Source: Streptomyces sp. NBC_00335 (GTDB taxonomy: Bacteria > Actinomycetota > Actinomycetes > Streptomycetales > Streptomycetaceae). From it: DNA of 64,000 bases. Both the position numbers and the translations under genes were made by a program. The notes beneath the pieces were generated by a model. It was not told the origin of the DNA. It saw nothing but the letters and a program-made list of their open reading frames with translations, and made no database searches. The DNA lies in contig NZ_CP108006.1 of the NCBI RefSeq assembly GCF_036127095.1, positions 7,927,501-7,991,500 of the forward strand, written 5' to 3'. Shown here piece after piece: positions 8,543 to 16,851 of the stretch (position 1 is its first letter; each line of letters begins with the position of its first letter).

Positions 8543-8600
8543 CGCGGAACGCGGTGCCGATGAAGACGAGTTCGCCTCGGTCGTACGCGTGCGTGGCCGC
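8512..8600 (-). pseudogene. possible C-terminal CobW remnant
   Basis: On the minus strand one frame reads YDRGELVFIGTAF followed by RAEAAVK, close to the end of CobW C-terminal domains (typical GDRxxELVFIG followed by a helix). The frame is closed by a stop a few codons upstream and no further CobW sequence is present. It lies just beyond the intact CobW/ribosomal operon, so it may be the stump of a second copy. The match is short. Confidence 0.3.
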
Positions 8601-8676
8601 TCAGCCCTCGGGGCGGAGCAGGGTCGCTCAGACCGATGCGTGCGCGCGGTCGCCGCCGCGCAGTGCGTGCGAGGCC

Positions 8677-8916
8677 CTACCGGCTGCTGCCGTACGGGAG
8701 CAGGGCCATCTCGCGGGCGTTCTTGATCGCGGCGGCGAGCCGTCGCTGCTGCTGCGCCGTGACCCGGGTGACGCGACGGCTGCGGATCTTGCCGCGGTCG
8801 GAGACGAACTTCCGCAGCAGGTCGGTGTCCTTGTAGTCGATGTACGTGATCTTTGCCGCGTCCAGGGGGTTGGGGCGGGACTTCAGCGGCTTGTGCGGGG
8901 CTTGGCGGCGGGCCAT
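8677..8916 (-). CDS. rpsR: 30S ribosomal protein S18, zinc-independent paralogue
   Basis: 79 residues: [25 protein letters not shown] and the RSRRVTR and [18 protein letters not shown] segments (read in pieces) are unmistakable S18. There is no cysteine, so this is a C-minus form unable to bind zinc. It is last in the minus-strand group after CobW, L31 and L33. In Streptomyces coelicolor the equivalent cluster is repressed by Zur and expressed on zinc starvation, letting C-minus proteins replace zinc-bearing versions in the ribosome. AGGAGCC just upstream serves as ribosome-binding site. Confidence 0.95.
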   Translation of the reverse strand: MARRQAPHKPLKSRPNPLDAAKITYIDYKDTDLLRKFVSDRGKIRSRRVTRVTAQQQRRLAAAIKNAREMALLPYGSSR

Positions 8917-8965
8917 GAGGGCTCCTTGAGCGGTGTGTGCGGTCGAGGTGCTGGTCGGTGGGGCG

Positions 8966-10108
8966 TCAGGAGACGGGGTCGAGGAGCGAGTCGAAGGCGG
9001 CCGGCAGTCTCCGCCACTCCTCGCGCCCCGAGGCGTACTCGGCGTCCGTGAGCAGGCAGGACTCCAGGAGCCGCTCCAGCCCGTCGCGGTCGAGGCCGGG
9101 CGAGGTGAAGACGAGGTGCTGGCAGCAGTCGCCGTGCTCCGGATGCCAGTCGAGCGAGGCGGCCGCCCTGCGCATCGGCGGCACCAACTCCCAGGCGGCG
9201 TCCGGGAGGGAGGCCAGCCAGGGCCCGGCGTTCTCCACGCACAGCGCGCCGCCCGCGGCGTCCCAGGCCAGCAAGGTGTCGGGCCGGTCGGCGAGCCAGA
9301 ACCGGCCGCGGCTGCGGGCAGCGGCGCAGCAGAGGTCCTCCAGGGCTTCGTAGAGCCGCTCGGGATGGAAGGGGCGCCTGCGGTGCCAGACGAGGGTGGT
9401 GACTCCCGCCTCCTCCGCCTCCTGCGGCAGCAAGGCGCAGGCCGGGTGCTGGGCGGCGGCTGCCGTCTCCACGTCGAAGCCGGCGAAGGCGACCTTGGCC
9501 AGTTCCCCGGATCCGGCGGACACCCGGCGGGCGGTCGGATGGAGTTGGGCCAAGAGGGCAAGGTCCTCCTCGTCGGCGTCCTTGCCGTCCACGAGGGCCA
9601 GTACGGGGGCGTACTCCAGCTGCCGGGCCCAGGTGTCCCCGACCGTGCGCCGGTCCGAGGCGGCCGCCGCGAGGCCCACATCCGCCAGATCGTCGCCGTT
9701 GACGAGATACGGCAGGACGAGCGCGGGGTCCACCGCGGTGATCACGCCGGTGAGATCGAGGTCGTCGCCGCCGTGCCCGGCGACGACCTCGGCCATCGCC
9801 TTGGGCTCGACGGAGTCCCACAGCTCGACGACGGCCAGGCGCGTCATTCCGCTGCCGGCCAGCCGTTCGAGCTCGGGGACCAGGTCCTCGCGGAGCGCGC
9901 AGCAGGCGCAGTCGTTGAAGAGCGGCGCCTCACCTCGTGACAGTTCGCCCGAGGCGTCGCGCACGATCCGCAGCACGGTGCCGGTGGGCGCCGTGGCCAG
10001 GTCGTGGTGGAGCGCGACACTGCCGGGCACGGACCGGAGCAGCCGGTCCACGACCTCCTTGCGGGCGTCGGAGTGCAGCCCGCCGATGATGACGACGGGC
10101 AGTCTCAC
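8966..10108 (-). CDS. CobW/COG0523-type GTPase, putative zinc chaperone
   Basis: 380 residues from GTG 10108, which overlaps the L31 stop by four bases (GTGA), implying translational coupling. The N-terminus [19 protein letters not shown] occupies the P-loop position but is degenerate compared with the usual GxxGSGKTT; CACC of [13 protein letters not shown] matches the CxCC metal motif of the family. The C-terminal CobW domain includes [10 protein letters not shown] and [13 protein letters not shown]. Family members hydrolyse GTP and deliver metal to target enzymes. Its place among zinc-independent ribosomal proteins argues for a zinc role. The altered P-loop raises doubt about GTP hydrolysis. 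Confidence 0.85.
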   Translation of the reverse strand: MRLPVVIIGGLHSDARKEVVDRLLRSVPGSVALHHDLATAPTGTVLRIVRDASGELSRGEAPLFNDCACCALREDLVPELERLAGSGMTRLAVVELWDSVEPKAMAEVVAGHGGDDLDLTGVITAVDPALVLPYLVNGDDLADVGLAAAASDRRTVGDTWARQLEYAPVLALVDGKDADEEDLALLAQLHPTARRVSAGSGELAKVAFAGFDVETAAAAQHPACALLPQEAEEAGVTTLVWHRRRPFHPERLYEALEDLCCAAARSRGRFWLADRPDTLLAWDAAGGALCVENAGPWLASLPDAAWELVPPMRRAAASLDWHPEHGDCCQHLVFTSPGLDRDGLERLLESCLLTDAEYASGREEWRRLPAAFDSLLDPVS

Positions 10109-10353
10109 TTGCCGCCCCCGTAGCGGCGCTCGAAGCGCTCGACGCGGCCGGCGGTGTCCAGGACGCGGGCGGTGCCGGTGTAGAAGGGGTGGCTCCGCGA
10201 GGAGATCTCCACGTCGATGACGGGGTAGGTCTTGCCGTCCTCCCACTCCACCGTCTTGTCGCTGGTGGCGGTCGAGCGGGTGAGGAAGGCGAAGTCGGCG
10301 GCCTTGTCGCGGAAGACGACGGGTCCGTAGGCGGGGTGGATTCCAGGCTTCAT
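10105..10353 (-). CDS. rpmE: 50S ribosomal protein L31 type B (zinc-independent)
   Basis: 82 residues, [16 protein letters not shown], then [20 protein letters not shown] and FERRYG: type B L31. The Cys residues of zinc-binding type A L31 are absent. First spacing after L33 is about 40 bases, and its stop overlaps the CobW start. Under zinc starvation it displaces zinc-bearing L31, releasing metal for reuse; this is established for Bacillus and Streptomyces. Confidence 0.95.
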   Translation of the reverse strand: MKPGIHPAYGPVVFRDKAADFAFLTRSTATSDKTVEWEDGKTYPVIDVEISSRSHPFYTGTARVLDTAGRVERFERRYGGGK

Positions 10354-10395
10354 GGCGTGTCTTTCAGGCAGGGGTCGGGGGAGCGGGGACGGGGT

Positions 10396-10560
10396 TCAGC
10401 GCTCTTCGCGGAAGTCGACGTGCCGGCGGACCACCGGGTCGAACTTGCGCAGCACCATCCGGTCGGGATCGTTCCGCCGGTTCTTGCGGGTGACGTAGGT
10501 GTAGCCGGTGCCCGCGGTGGAGCGGAGCTTGACGATCGGGCGTACTTCGGTGCGTGCCAT
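10396..10560 (-). CDS. rpmG: 50S ribosomal protein L33, zinc-independent paralogue
   Basis: 54 residues: [39 protein letters not shown]. No cysteine, unlike the zinc-ribbon L33. First gene of the minus-strand group. The -10 (TATAGT on the minus strand, 10567-10572) is only six bases from the ATG, so the transcript probably starts at the A of the start codon, i.e. leaderless; no Shine-Dalgarno is present. Confidence 0.95.
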   Translation of the reverse strand: MARTEVRPIVKLRSTAGTGYTYVTRKNRRNDPDRMVLRKFDPVVRRHVDFREER

Positions 10561-10566
10561 GGGGCT

Positions 10567-10593
10567 ACTATACGGGAATGGAAATCATTTCCA
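10567..10593. promoter_or_regulatory. Zur-type operator in a divergent promoter
   Basis: A 15-base palindrome TGGAAATCATTTCCA (10579-10593; seven-base arms around one C) lies between the L33 and L28 starts. It fits the Streptomyces Zur box core GAAAATCATTTTC with small changes (consensus recalled). On the minus strand the -35-like TTGGAA overlaps the palindrome and lies 16 bases from -10 TATAGT, so a bound repressor would occlude polymerase. One site could govern both divergent gene groups. Confidence 0.75.
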
Positions 10594-10629
10594 ATAACGA
10601 TCCCCGTTCAGAGACAGGCAGGTAACCCC

Positions 10630-10866
10630 TTGTCCGCCCACTGCCAGCTGACCGGCGCCCAGCCGGGCTTCGGCAACGCCATCTCCCACTCGCACCGGCG
10701 CACTTCCCGCCGCTTCGACCCCAACATCCAGAGCAAGCGGTACTGGCTTCCCGGCGAGGGGCGCCATGTCCGCCTCAAGCTGAGCGCCAGGGCGATCAAG
10801 ACCATCGACGCGATCGGTGTCGAGGCCGCGGTGGCACGCATCCGCGCCCGTGGGGTGAAGGTCTGA
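10630..10866 (+). CDS. rpmB: 50S ribosomal protein L28, zinc-independent paralogue
   Basis: 78 residues starting TTG at 10630 ([20 protein letters not shown]), with the conserved [13 protein letters not shown] and the [12 protein letters not shown] helix. Only one Cys remains, so the four-Cys zinc site is lost. AGGCAGG upstream is a fair ribosome-binding site. The stop and the S14 start share one base (TGATG), so S14 translation is coupled to L28. First plus-strand gene from the Zur-type site. Confidence 0.93.
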   Translation: MSAHCQLTGAQPGFGNAISHSHRRTSRRFDPNIQSKRYWLPGEGRHVRLKLSARAIKTIDAIGVEAAVARIRARGVKV

Positions 10867-11171
10867 TGGCGAAGCAGAGCAAGATCGCGCAGAACGAGAA
10901 GCGCAAGGCCGTCGTCGAGCGCTACGCCACCCGGCGGGCGGAGCTGAAGGAGATCATCCGGAGGCCGTCCTCGACGGATGCCGAACGGGGAGCGGCCGTG
11001 GCCGAGCTGCGCAAGCAGCCGCGCGACGCGAGCGCGACCAGGGTGCGCAACCGGGACGGTGTCGACGGGCGGCCCCGCGGACACCTGCGGAAGTTCGGAC
11101 TGTCCCGCGTGCGGATGCGTGAACAGGCGCACGCCGGTTTCCTGCCCGGAGTCACGAAGTCGTCCTGGTAG
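10866..11171 (+). CDS. rpsN: 30S ribosomal protein S14, zinc-independent paralogue
   Basis: 101 residues, the long S14 form: [40 protein letters not shown] (shortened), [20 protein letters not shown]. No Cys, so it lacks the zinc site of short S14. Overlaps the L28 stop by one base. In S. coelicolor the counterpart is Zur-repressed. A hairpin terminator follows. Confidence 0.95.
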   Translation: MAKQSKIAQNEKRKAVVERYATRRAELKEIIRRPSSTDAERGAAVAELRKQPRDASATRVRNRDGVDGRPRGHLRKFGLSRVRMREQAHAGFLPGVTKSSW

Positions 11172-11196
11172 AGCGTGCGCGGCCGACGGAAGCGAA

Positions 11197-11228
11197 CGGG
11201 CCCACATCTCGGGTGGGATGTGGGCCCG
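11197..11228 (+). terminator. terminator after the L28-S14 operon
   Basis: Perfect 12-bp stem CGGGCCCACATC (11197-11208) with 11217-11228 around an 8-base loop, 26 bases after the S14 stop. Confidence 0.8.
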
Positions 11229-11252
11229 CGACGAGACCGGCGGACGAGTGGG

Positions 11253-11505
11253 GTGAGTACGCCGAGGCGACCTTCTCACCGTGCAGGTAGGAGTGCGGTT
11301 CGGGGGCCGCGGTCGGACAACTGGCCCTGGGGAGATCGAGGTCGTCCGCTGCGGCACGCGCGGCATCGAGGGCTTTGCCGCCGCCCGCGCCGACGATGAG
11401 GGCGAACTCGGCGCGGCTGCTTCCGCCACCGAAGCGGTGGACGACGTACTCGATTCCGGCAGCCCGGAACGTCTCCCGCCAGGTTGGGCGGACCTTTCGG
11501 CGGGG
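11253..11505 (-). pseudogene. glycerol dehydrogenase (GldA-like) remnant
   Basis: Reading the minus strand gives TWRETFRAAGIEYVVHRFGG, then LIVGAGGGKALDAARAAADD and LDLPRASCPTAAPE, followed at once by LHGEKVA. The first parts match the NAD-binding region of iron-containing glycerol dehydrogenases (VVGxGGGKxLDxAKxVA, VPTxAS) and the last the distant HGEKVAFG active-site segment near the C-terminus. Everything between has been deleted, and the beginning and end are missing. It fills most of the gap between S14 and the pectinase gene, so that region is a gene graveyard rather than a long regulatory zone. Confidence 0.65.
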
Positions 11506-11578
11506 TGCACGGCAACCTTTCGGGCTCCGGCGGCAACTGAGGGGTGAACAGTGCATCTCGTCCCAAGGAGCCACCCCC

Positions 11579-13945
11579 ATGTCCGCTTCCCCCCACCGCC
11601 GCGCCACAGGGCGCCGAAGGCTCGTCCTGGCCGGCGCGGCCACCCTGGTCGCCGCCGGTCTCGGCGCCGTACCGCTCGTCGTGAAGGCCGATGCCGTGGC
11701 ACCCGCCGACCTCGCCCACGGCGTCCTGCCCGCCCGGGACGGCTGGGCCGCGAGCGGCTCGGGCACCACCGGCGGCCGGGACGCGGCCGCGGCGCGCGTC
11801 TTCACCGTCTCCACCCGCGCCGAGCTGGCGAAGGCCCTGGCCGCGACCCCGGCCGACGCCCCCAGGATCGTCCGCGTGAAGGGCCTGATCGACGCGAACA
11901 CCGACGACAACGGGAAGCGCCAGAACTGCGCCGACTACGCCGCGGGCACCGGCTACTCGCTCGACTCTTACCTCAAGGCGTACGATCCCGCGGTCTGGGG
12001 CCGTACCAAACTGCCGTCCGGCGCCCAGGAGAACGCCCGCAGGGCGGCCCAGGCCAAGCAGGCCGCCCGCATGGTGTTCACGGTGCCGGCGCGGACCACC
12101 GTCATCGGAGTGCCCGGCACCGGAGCGGGGATCACCGGCGGCAGCCTGGTGGTGAAGAACGCCGACAACGTGATCATCCGCAACCTCGCGCTCACCGACG
12201 TCCGGGACTGCTTCCCGCAGTGGGATCCGACCGACGGCTCCACCGGCAACTGGAACTCCGCCTACGACGCCGTCAGCCTGCGAGGCGCCACCCACGTCTG
12301 GGTGGACCACAACAGCTTCTCCGACCTCCCGCACCCGGACTCCGCCGACCCGGTCCGCTTCGGCCGCCACTACCAGGTCCACGACGGCGCCCTCGACATC
12401 ACCAACGCCTCCGACCTGGTCACCGTCGGATACAACAGGTTCGCGCACCACGACAAGACGATGCTGATCGGCAGCAGCGACCAGGACACCAAACTGCGGG
12501 TGACGCTCCACCACAACGTCTTCCAGGGCGTGGTCCAGCGCGCCCCGCTCGCCCGGGTGGGCCGGATCCACCTGTACGACAACTACTACGACACCACGGC
12601 GTCCGAGGGTTACGCCCACAGCTACAGCGTCAACTCCCGTGCAGGCGCCCAGGTCATAGCGCAGAACAACCACTGGAAGCTCTCCTCCGACCGGAAGACC
12701 TCCCAGCTGTTCAGCGGCGACGGCACCGGAGCGATCGCGGGCAGCGGCAACCTCGTCGGTGGCGCCCCCGCGGACCTGGTCGCCGCCTACAACGCCGCCC
12801 ACCCCGGGAAGAAGATCAAGACCACCGTCGGCTGGAAGCCCACCCTCACCGCCGGACTGGAGCCCGCCGCCGGACTGCCGAAGAAGCTCGCGGCGACGGC
12901 GGGCGCCGGCGTCCTCACCGAGACCGGAGGCCAGGGGCCCACCCCGTCCGCTTCCGCCCCGTCGGCTCCGGCGCCGTCCCGTCCCACCGGCGGCCGTACG
13001 CTGACGGTCGCCGCCGACGGATCCGCCGCCCACCGTTCCGTACAGTCCGCCGTCGACGCCGCCGCGGCGGGCGACACCGTCCTCGTGGCGCGCGGCACCT
13101 ACCGGGAGACGGTGAACGTCCCCGCCTCCAAGCGCGGGCTGACGCTCAAGGGCGCCACCGGCAACGCCGAGGACGTCGTCATCACCTACGACAACGCCTC
13201 CGGCACACCGAAGCCCGGAGGCGGTACGTACGGAACCGCGGGCAGTGCCACCGCGACCTTCTCGGCGAACGACATCACCGTCACCGGTGTCACGGTGGAG
13301 AACACCTGGCAGAGGTCGGCGCACCCGGGCGTCAAGGACACCCAGGCGGTGGCGCTCAACGCGTCCGGCGACCGCCAGCAGTACCTCAACTCGCGTTTCA
13401 TCGGGCACCAGGACACCGTCCTGAACTGGGCACCCTCGGCCACGGGCCAGTACCGCCAGTACTTCCGCCACTGCTTCGTCGCGGGCGACGTCGACTTCGT
13501 CTTCGGCAACGCCACCGCCGTCTACGACCACGTCAACATCACCTTGCGCGACCGGGGCGCCGCGGCCGGCGGCCACAACGGCTACCTCGCCGCACCGAAC
13601 ACCGACTCGGCCAAGCCGTACGGGATCCTCATCACCGACAGCACGATCAGCAGCCCCGCCCAGCCCCGGACCTACTACCTCGGCCGCCCCTGGCACCCCG
13701 GTGCGAGCGCGGTCGGCCAGCTGGTCGTCCGCAACACGAGCCTGCCCGCGGCCGTGAAGACGGAGGGGCCGTGGACCGACATGGGGGGCTTCTCCTGGAA
13801 GTCGGCCCGGTTCGCCGAGTACGCCAACACGGGCCCCGGCGCCGGAACCGGCCCCAACCGGCCCCAGCTCGGCCCGGACCAGGCGGCACGCCACACCGCC
13901 CGCGCCTACCTGGCCGGGACCGACGGCTGGAACCCGACCGGCTGA
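11579..13945 (+). CDS. secreted pectate lyase-pectinesterase fusion
   Basis: 788 residues; ATG 11579 follows AAGGAG (11565-11570). N-terminal twin-arginine signal (RRATGRRRLVLAGAATLVAA, Ala-rich cleavage region). Domain 1 (about 40-430) is a PL1 parallel beta-helix pectate lyase: NVIIRNLALTDVRDCFPQWD, VWVDHNSFSD, VTLHHNVFQGVVQRAPLARVG (shortened to its vWvDH and RaPLaR cores). A Pro/Ser/Ala linker (about 455-480) joins domain 2 (about 480-788), a CE8 pectin methylesterase with GHQDTVL, DVDFVFGNA and LGRPWHP (catalytic Asp pair, binding Arg). Demethylation exposes galacturonate bonds that the lyase then cuts, so the fusion is a self-contained pectin degrader outside the cell. Confidence 0.9.
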   Translation: MSASPHRRATGRRRLVLAGAATLVAAGLGAVPLVVKADAVAPADLAHGVLPARDGWAASGSGTTGGRDAAAARVFTVSTRAELAKALAATPADAPRIVRVKGLIDANTDDNGKRQNCADYAAGTGYSLDSYLKAYDPAVWGRTKLPSGAQENARRAAQAKQAARMVFTVPARTTVIGVPGTGAGITGGSLVVKNADNVIIRNLALTDVRDCFPQWDPTDGSTGNWNSAYDAVSLRGATHVWVDHNSFSDLPHPDSADPVRFGRHYQVHDGALDITNASDLVTVGYNRFAHHDKTMLIGSSDQDTKLRVTLHHNVFQGVVQRAPLARVGRIHLYDNYYDTTASEGYAHSYSVNSRAGAQVIAQNNHWKLSSDRKTSQLFSGDGTGAIAGSGNLVGGAPADLVAAYNAAHPGKKIKTTVGWKPTLTAGLEPAAGLPKKLAATAGAGVLTETGGQGPTPSASAPSAPAPSRPTGGRTLTVAADGSAAHRSVQSAVDAAAAGDTVLVARGTYRETVNVPASKRGLTLKGATGNAEDVVITYDNASGTPKPGGGTYGTAGSATATFSANDITVTGVTVENTWQRSAHPGVKDTQAVALNASGDRQQYLNSRFIGHQDTVLNWAPSATGQYRQYFRHCFVAGDVDFVFGNATAVYDHVNITLRDRGAAAGGHNGYLAAPNTDSAKPYGILITDSTISSPAQPRTYYLGRPWHPGASAVGQLVVRNTSLPAAVKTEGPWTDMGGFSWKSARFAEYANTGPGAGTGPNRPQLGPDQAARHTARAYLAGTDGWNPTG

Positions 13946-14070
13946 CGGGCGCCACCGTGCTGACCGGACCAGGGCGGACGGAGGCGTCCGAACGATCACC
14001 CGAACGGACTGCTACTCTCCGGTACCTTCCTGAGATCGCCCCCGCCGCACCGAGAGGCCGTACCGAGGCC

Positions 14071-14598
14071 ATGACCGAAGACGAGGCGGCCGCGGACTTC
14101 CACGCGTTCTTCGAACGCCACCACGCCGAACTCTCCCGCCTGGCCCACCTGCTGACCGGTGAGGCGGACGCCGCCGACGACCTCGCCGCGGACGCGATGG
14201 TCGCGCTCTGGCACCGTTGGGACAGGGCCCGCCGCGCCGACAGCGCGGCGGCCTACGCCCGCGGGATCGTCGCGAACCTCGCCCGCAGCCGGATCCGGAG
14301 CACGGTGCGCGAGCGACGGCGGGTCCTGCTGTTCTGGTCGCACCGGCCGGAGCGCACCGACGGGCCGGACATGGCCGCCGTCATGGACGTACGGGCCGCG
14401 CTGGACAGGCTGCCGTTCCGCAAACGCGCCTGCGTGGTGCTGCGGTACGCCTTCGACCTCTCGGAGAAGGACACCGCGGCGGCGCTCGGGATATCAGTGG
14501 GTACGGTGAAGAGCCAGACCTCGAAGGGGACGGCGGAACTGCAGCGGCTGCTCGGTGACCGGGCCGCCGACGAGCTGGTGGGAAGGGGAAGCCGGTGA
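14071..14598 (+). CDS. SigE-type ECF RNA polymerase sigma factor
   Basis: 175 residues. Region 2 (about 8-75): FFERHHAELSRLAHLLTGEA, DDLAADAMVALWHRWDR. Region 4 (about 115-165): LDRLPFRKRACVVLRYAFDL, LGISVGTVKSQTSKG as helix-turn-helix. Matches the actinobacterial SigE-family (SigE/FliA-like ECF) proteins. The stop overlaps the start of the next gene by four bases (GTGA), and that gene encodes a single-pass membrane protein, the usual sigma/anti-sigma layout. The signal sensed is not evident. Confidence 0.9.
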   Translation: MTEDEAAADFHAFFERHHAELSRLAHLLTGEADAADDLAADAMVALWHRWDRARRADSAAAYARGIVANLARSRIRSTVRERRRVLLFWSHRPERTDGPDMAAVMDVRAALDRLPFRKRACVVLRYAFDLSEKDTAAALGISVGTVKSQTSKGTAELQRLLGDRAADELVGRGSR

Positions 14599-15308
14599 CC
14601 GACGAGCTGCGCGGACTGCTGCGGGAGAGCGCCGAAGCCCACCAGCCCGACCGGGCCCGCATGCTGGCCCGGGTCGAGCGCGGCACCGCCCCTCTGCCGC
14701 GGAACGGAGAGCGTGTCCGCGTCCGCGTCCGGGCCCTGTCCTGGCCGAAGATCGCCCTCGCGACCCTGGCCACCGCCGGAACCCTGACGGTGAGCGCCCT
14801 CACGGTGGTCAGCGCCGTGCACGCCCCGGACCCGCCACGGAACCCGACGGCCGCCGCCCCGTCCTCCGCCCCGTCCTCCGCCGACCGCCCGGCGCCGCCG
14901 GTGGAGGGCAGCCGGACCGAGGACGGTCCGCTGTGGGCCGACGGCTCGGTCGACCCCCACAGCAACAGCTACTGGGCACAGAGCAACGTCACCCTCAAGA
15001 CGAGGGAGCCGCTCACCTCGCTCGTGGTCGAGCTGCGCATCGCCCTCACCCAGGGGGTGCGGGACACCGGTAGCTGGCGGACCCGGCCCGCCGCGGACTT
15101 CGACCTCTCCGCCCGCCGGGAAGGCGGCTTCCTCGTCTACCGGTGGACCCTGAAGCCCGGCAGGACGGTCCCGTCCGGCGAGCACGTCTTCGCCGGCCAG
15201 TACGACCACGCTCCCGGCGGCCGCGACGCGAAGGACGACACGTACCGGATCGATGCCGCCACCGGCGTCGCGGCAGGCGGAGCAGCCGTGTGGGGTGGGT
15301 TCGCGTAG
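14595..15308 (+). CDS. putative membrane anti-sigma partner with secreted beta domain
   Basis: 237 residues from GTG 14595. Cytoplasmic N-terminus (1-47) with the helical start TDELRGLLRESAEAH; one transmembrane helix (about 49-73); a Pro/Ala/Ser stalk; then an extracellular domain of about 130 residues with regular beta strands (SLVVELRIALTQG, GGFLVYRWTLKPGRTVPSGE). The outer domain resembles the immunoglobulin-like region of cellulose-binding or cell-surface proteins, though I cannot assign a family. No classic zinc anti-sigma HxxxCxxC is present. Context and topology suggest it holds or releases the sigma factor encoded upstream. Confidence 0.65.
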   Translation: MTDELRGLLRESAEAHQPDRARMLARVERGTAPLPRNGERVRVRVRALSWPKIALATLATAGTLTVSALTVVSAVHAPDPPRNPTAAAPSSAPSSADRPAPPVEGSRTEDGPLWADGSVDPHSNSYWAQSNVTLKTREPLTSLVVELRIALTQGVRDTGSWRTRPAADFDLSARREGGFLVYRWTLKPGRTVPSGEHVFAGQYDHAPGGRDAKDDTYRIDAATGVAAGGAAVWGGFA

Positions 15309-15317
15309 GACCTACCG

Positions 15318-15347
15318 CGGGGACGGCGCACGCGCGCCGTCCCCGCA
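15318..15347. terminator. bidirectional terminator
   Basis: Perfect 13-bp stem GCGGGGACGGCGC (15318-15330) with 15335-15347, 4-base loop, between the anti-sigma-like gene and the oppositely oriented YceI gene. Confidence 0.8.
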
Positions 15348-15394
15348 GCGTTCCCGGCGCCCTGGTCCTTCAGGCCGCTGACCGGCGCGGGTCG

Positions 15395-15946
15395 TCACGC
15401 TTGCTTGATCGCGGACAGCTCGAACTCCAGGATCACCTTGTCGCCCACCAGGACGCCGCCGCCCTCCAGGGCCGCGTTCCAGGTGACGCCGTAGTCCTTG
15501 CGGCTGATCGGCACCGAGCCCTCGAAGCCCACCCGAAGATTGCCGTAGGGGTCCGTGGCGCTGCCCTGGAACTCGAAGTCGACGCTGAGGGGACGGGTGA
15601 CATCCTTGATCGTCAAGTCCCCGCTGACCTGGAAACGCGTGTCGTCGAGCTGCCGTACGCCGGTGGACGCGAAGGTGATGTCGGGGAAGTTCTGCGCGTC
15701 CAGGAAGTCATTGGTACGCAGATGGCCGTCGCGCTGCTCGTTGTGGGTGTCGATGCTCGCGGCCTTGATGCGCAGCGACGCCGACGACTTGGAGGGGTCA
15801 TCGCCGTCCAGGTGGGCGGTGCCCTCGAACTCCGTGAAGACACCCCGCACCTTGGTCACCATCGCGTGCCGGGCCACGAAGCCGATCTGGGTGTGGGCAG
15901 GGTCGAGCACGTAGGTGCCGGTCAGCGAGGGGAGGTTCTCGTTCAT
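15395..15946 (-). CDS. YceI-family lipid-binding protein
   Basis: 183 residues. A YceI lipocalin-like barrel: GTYVLDPAHTQIGFVARHAM, VRGVFTEFEGTAHL, HNEQRDGHLRTNDFLDAQNF and the LTIKDVTRPL strand. Family members bind polyisoprenoids or amides in the barrel and are linked to stress and transport of isoprenoid quinones. No signal peptide, as in most Streptomyces copies. GGAGCAGG provides the ribosome-binding site. It stands alone between the 15318 terminator and a secreted-protein gene in the same orientation. Confidence 0.9.
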   Translation of the reverse strand: MNENLPSLTGTYVLDPAHTQIGFVARHAMVTKVRGVFTEFEGTAHLDGDDPSKSSASLRIKAASIDTHNEQRDGHLRTNDFLDAQNFPDITFASTGVRQLDDTRFQVSGDLTIKDVTRPLSVDFEFQGSATDPYGNLRVGFEGSVPISRKDYGVTWNAALEGGGVLVGDKVILEFELSAIKQA

Positions 15947-16110
15947 GAAGCCTGCTCCACTGGTGCGGGGGATGGAAGGGACGCACCGGCGGCGCGGCAC
16001 GTCACGTTAAACGCCTCCATGGCCCCGGGGCTTTGCGCCGCGCCACACCTCACCCGATCGGCCCGGCCCCTGCGCGACCGGGGCGGCCGGTAGGGGCAGC
16101 GACGGCGCGG

Positions 16111-16851
16111 TCACTGGAGTCGGGACACGTCGACCGAGTCGGCGGGGGCGGGGGGCTCGGCCGGTACGGGCTCGTCGAAGGCGGAGAAGGATGCCTCGAC
16201 CCGCTTGTCGGGCGCTTCGGTGCCCTGGATCCGCAGGAGGTACGGCTTGTCCTCGGTGGAGACCTGGTACGTGCCCGTCTCGTCGTCGCGGCGGCTCGTG
16301 ACCGTGATGGCCGGACGGCCGTCGACGTCGGTCCGCGATCCCTTGGCCAGCTGTTCGTGTGCCGGCTTCGAGGAGAACTCCTTCTTGAAGAAGTCCAGAT
16401 CGCACACTTCGGCGAAGCCCCGCAACAGGGAACTGTCCGTAGTGCCGTGCAGATAGCGGCCGTTGACGAGCGCGATCGCGTCATCGGCCGCGAAGCCCGG
16501 TATCTGGGACCGCAGAAGGGCATCGTCGAGCCTCATCCACACGTCGTCGCCGCGTTTGATGATGTCGGCCCTGCCCGAACTGCCGGGAGGCTTGACGCTG
16601 CCGACGCAGTTGCCCCGCTCGTCGAACCGGAGGTCCAGATCGGTGGTGCCCGACTTGTCGGTCACCTTGGCCACCATGCGCATGGACGTGACGCCGGACA
16701 TGGCCTCACGAGACGCGTCCGCGATGGCCTGGGGGCTCTTGTCGGCGATGTCGTTGTCATCGGCCGCGGCAGGTCCCGCGCCCACGAGGATCAACGAGCA
16801 GACGGCTCCGGCGGCCGCGCAGCGGGCCGCGGCTGCCCGGGGTACGGACAT
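16111..16851 (-). CDS. secreted LppX/LprG-like protein
   Basis: 246 residues. A Sec signal (RAAAARCAAAGAVCSLILVG, cleavage near AAADD); no Cys follows the cleavage site, so it is probably soluble rather than a lipoprotein. The body alternates beta strands and helices: VTSMRMVAKVTDKSGTTDLD, LRFDERGNCVG, DVWMRLDDA, YLHGTTDSSLL, GTYQVSTEDKPYLLRIQG. This is the half-barrel layout of LolA-like/LppX-LprG actinobacterial proteins, which carry lipids. Role unproven. Confidence 0.6.
   Translation of the reverse strand: MSVPRAAAARCAAAGAVCSLILVGAGPAAADDNDIADKSPQAIADASREAMSGVTSMRMVAKVTDKSGTTDLDLRFDERGNCVGSVKPPGSSGRADIIKRGDDVWMRLDDALLRSQIPGFAADDAIALVNGRYLHGTTDSSLLRGFAEVCDLDFFKKEFSSKPAHEQLAKGSRTDVDGRPAITVTSRRDDETGTYQVSTEDKPYLLRIQGTEAPDKRVEASFSAFDEPVPAEPPAPADSVDVSRLQ

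Noticed and set aside
11276..13999. 907-residue minus-strand open frame
   Set aside because: Antisense to the pectate lyase/pectinesterase gene; Gly/Val-rich composition of a GC-frame shadow.
11551..14598. 1015-residue plus-strand open frame
   Set aside because: Arg/Pro-rich out-of-frame reading of the pectinase gene that only joins the true sigma factor frame at its end.
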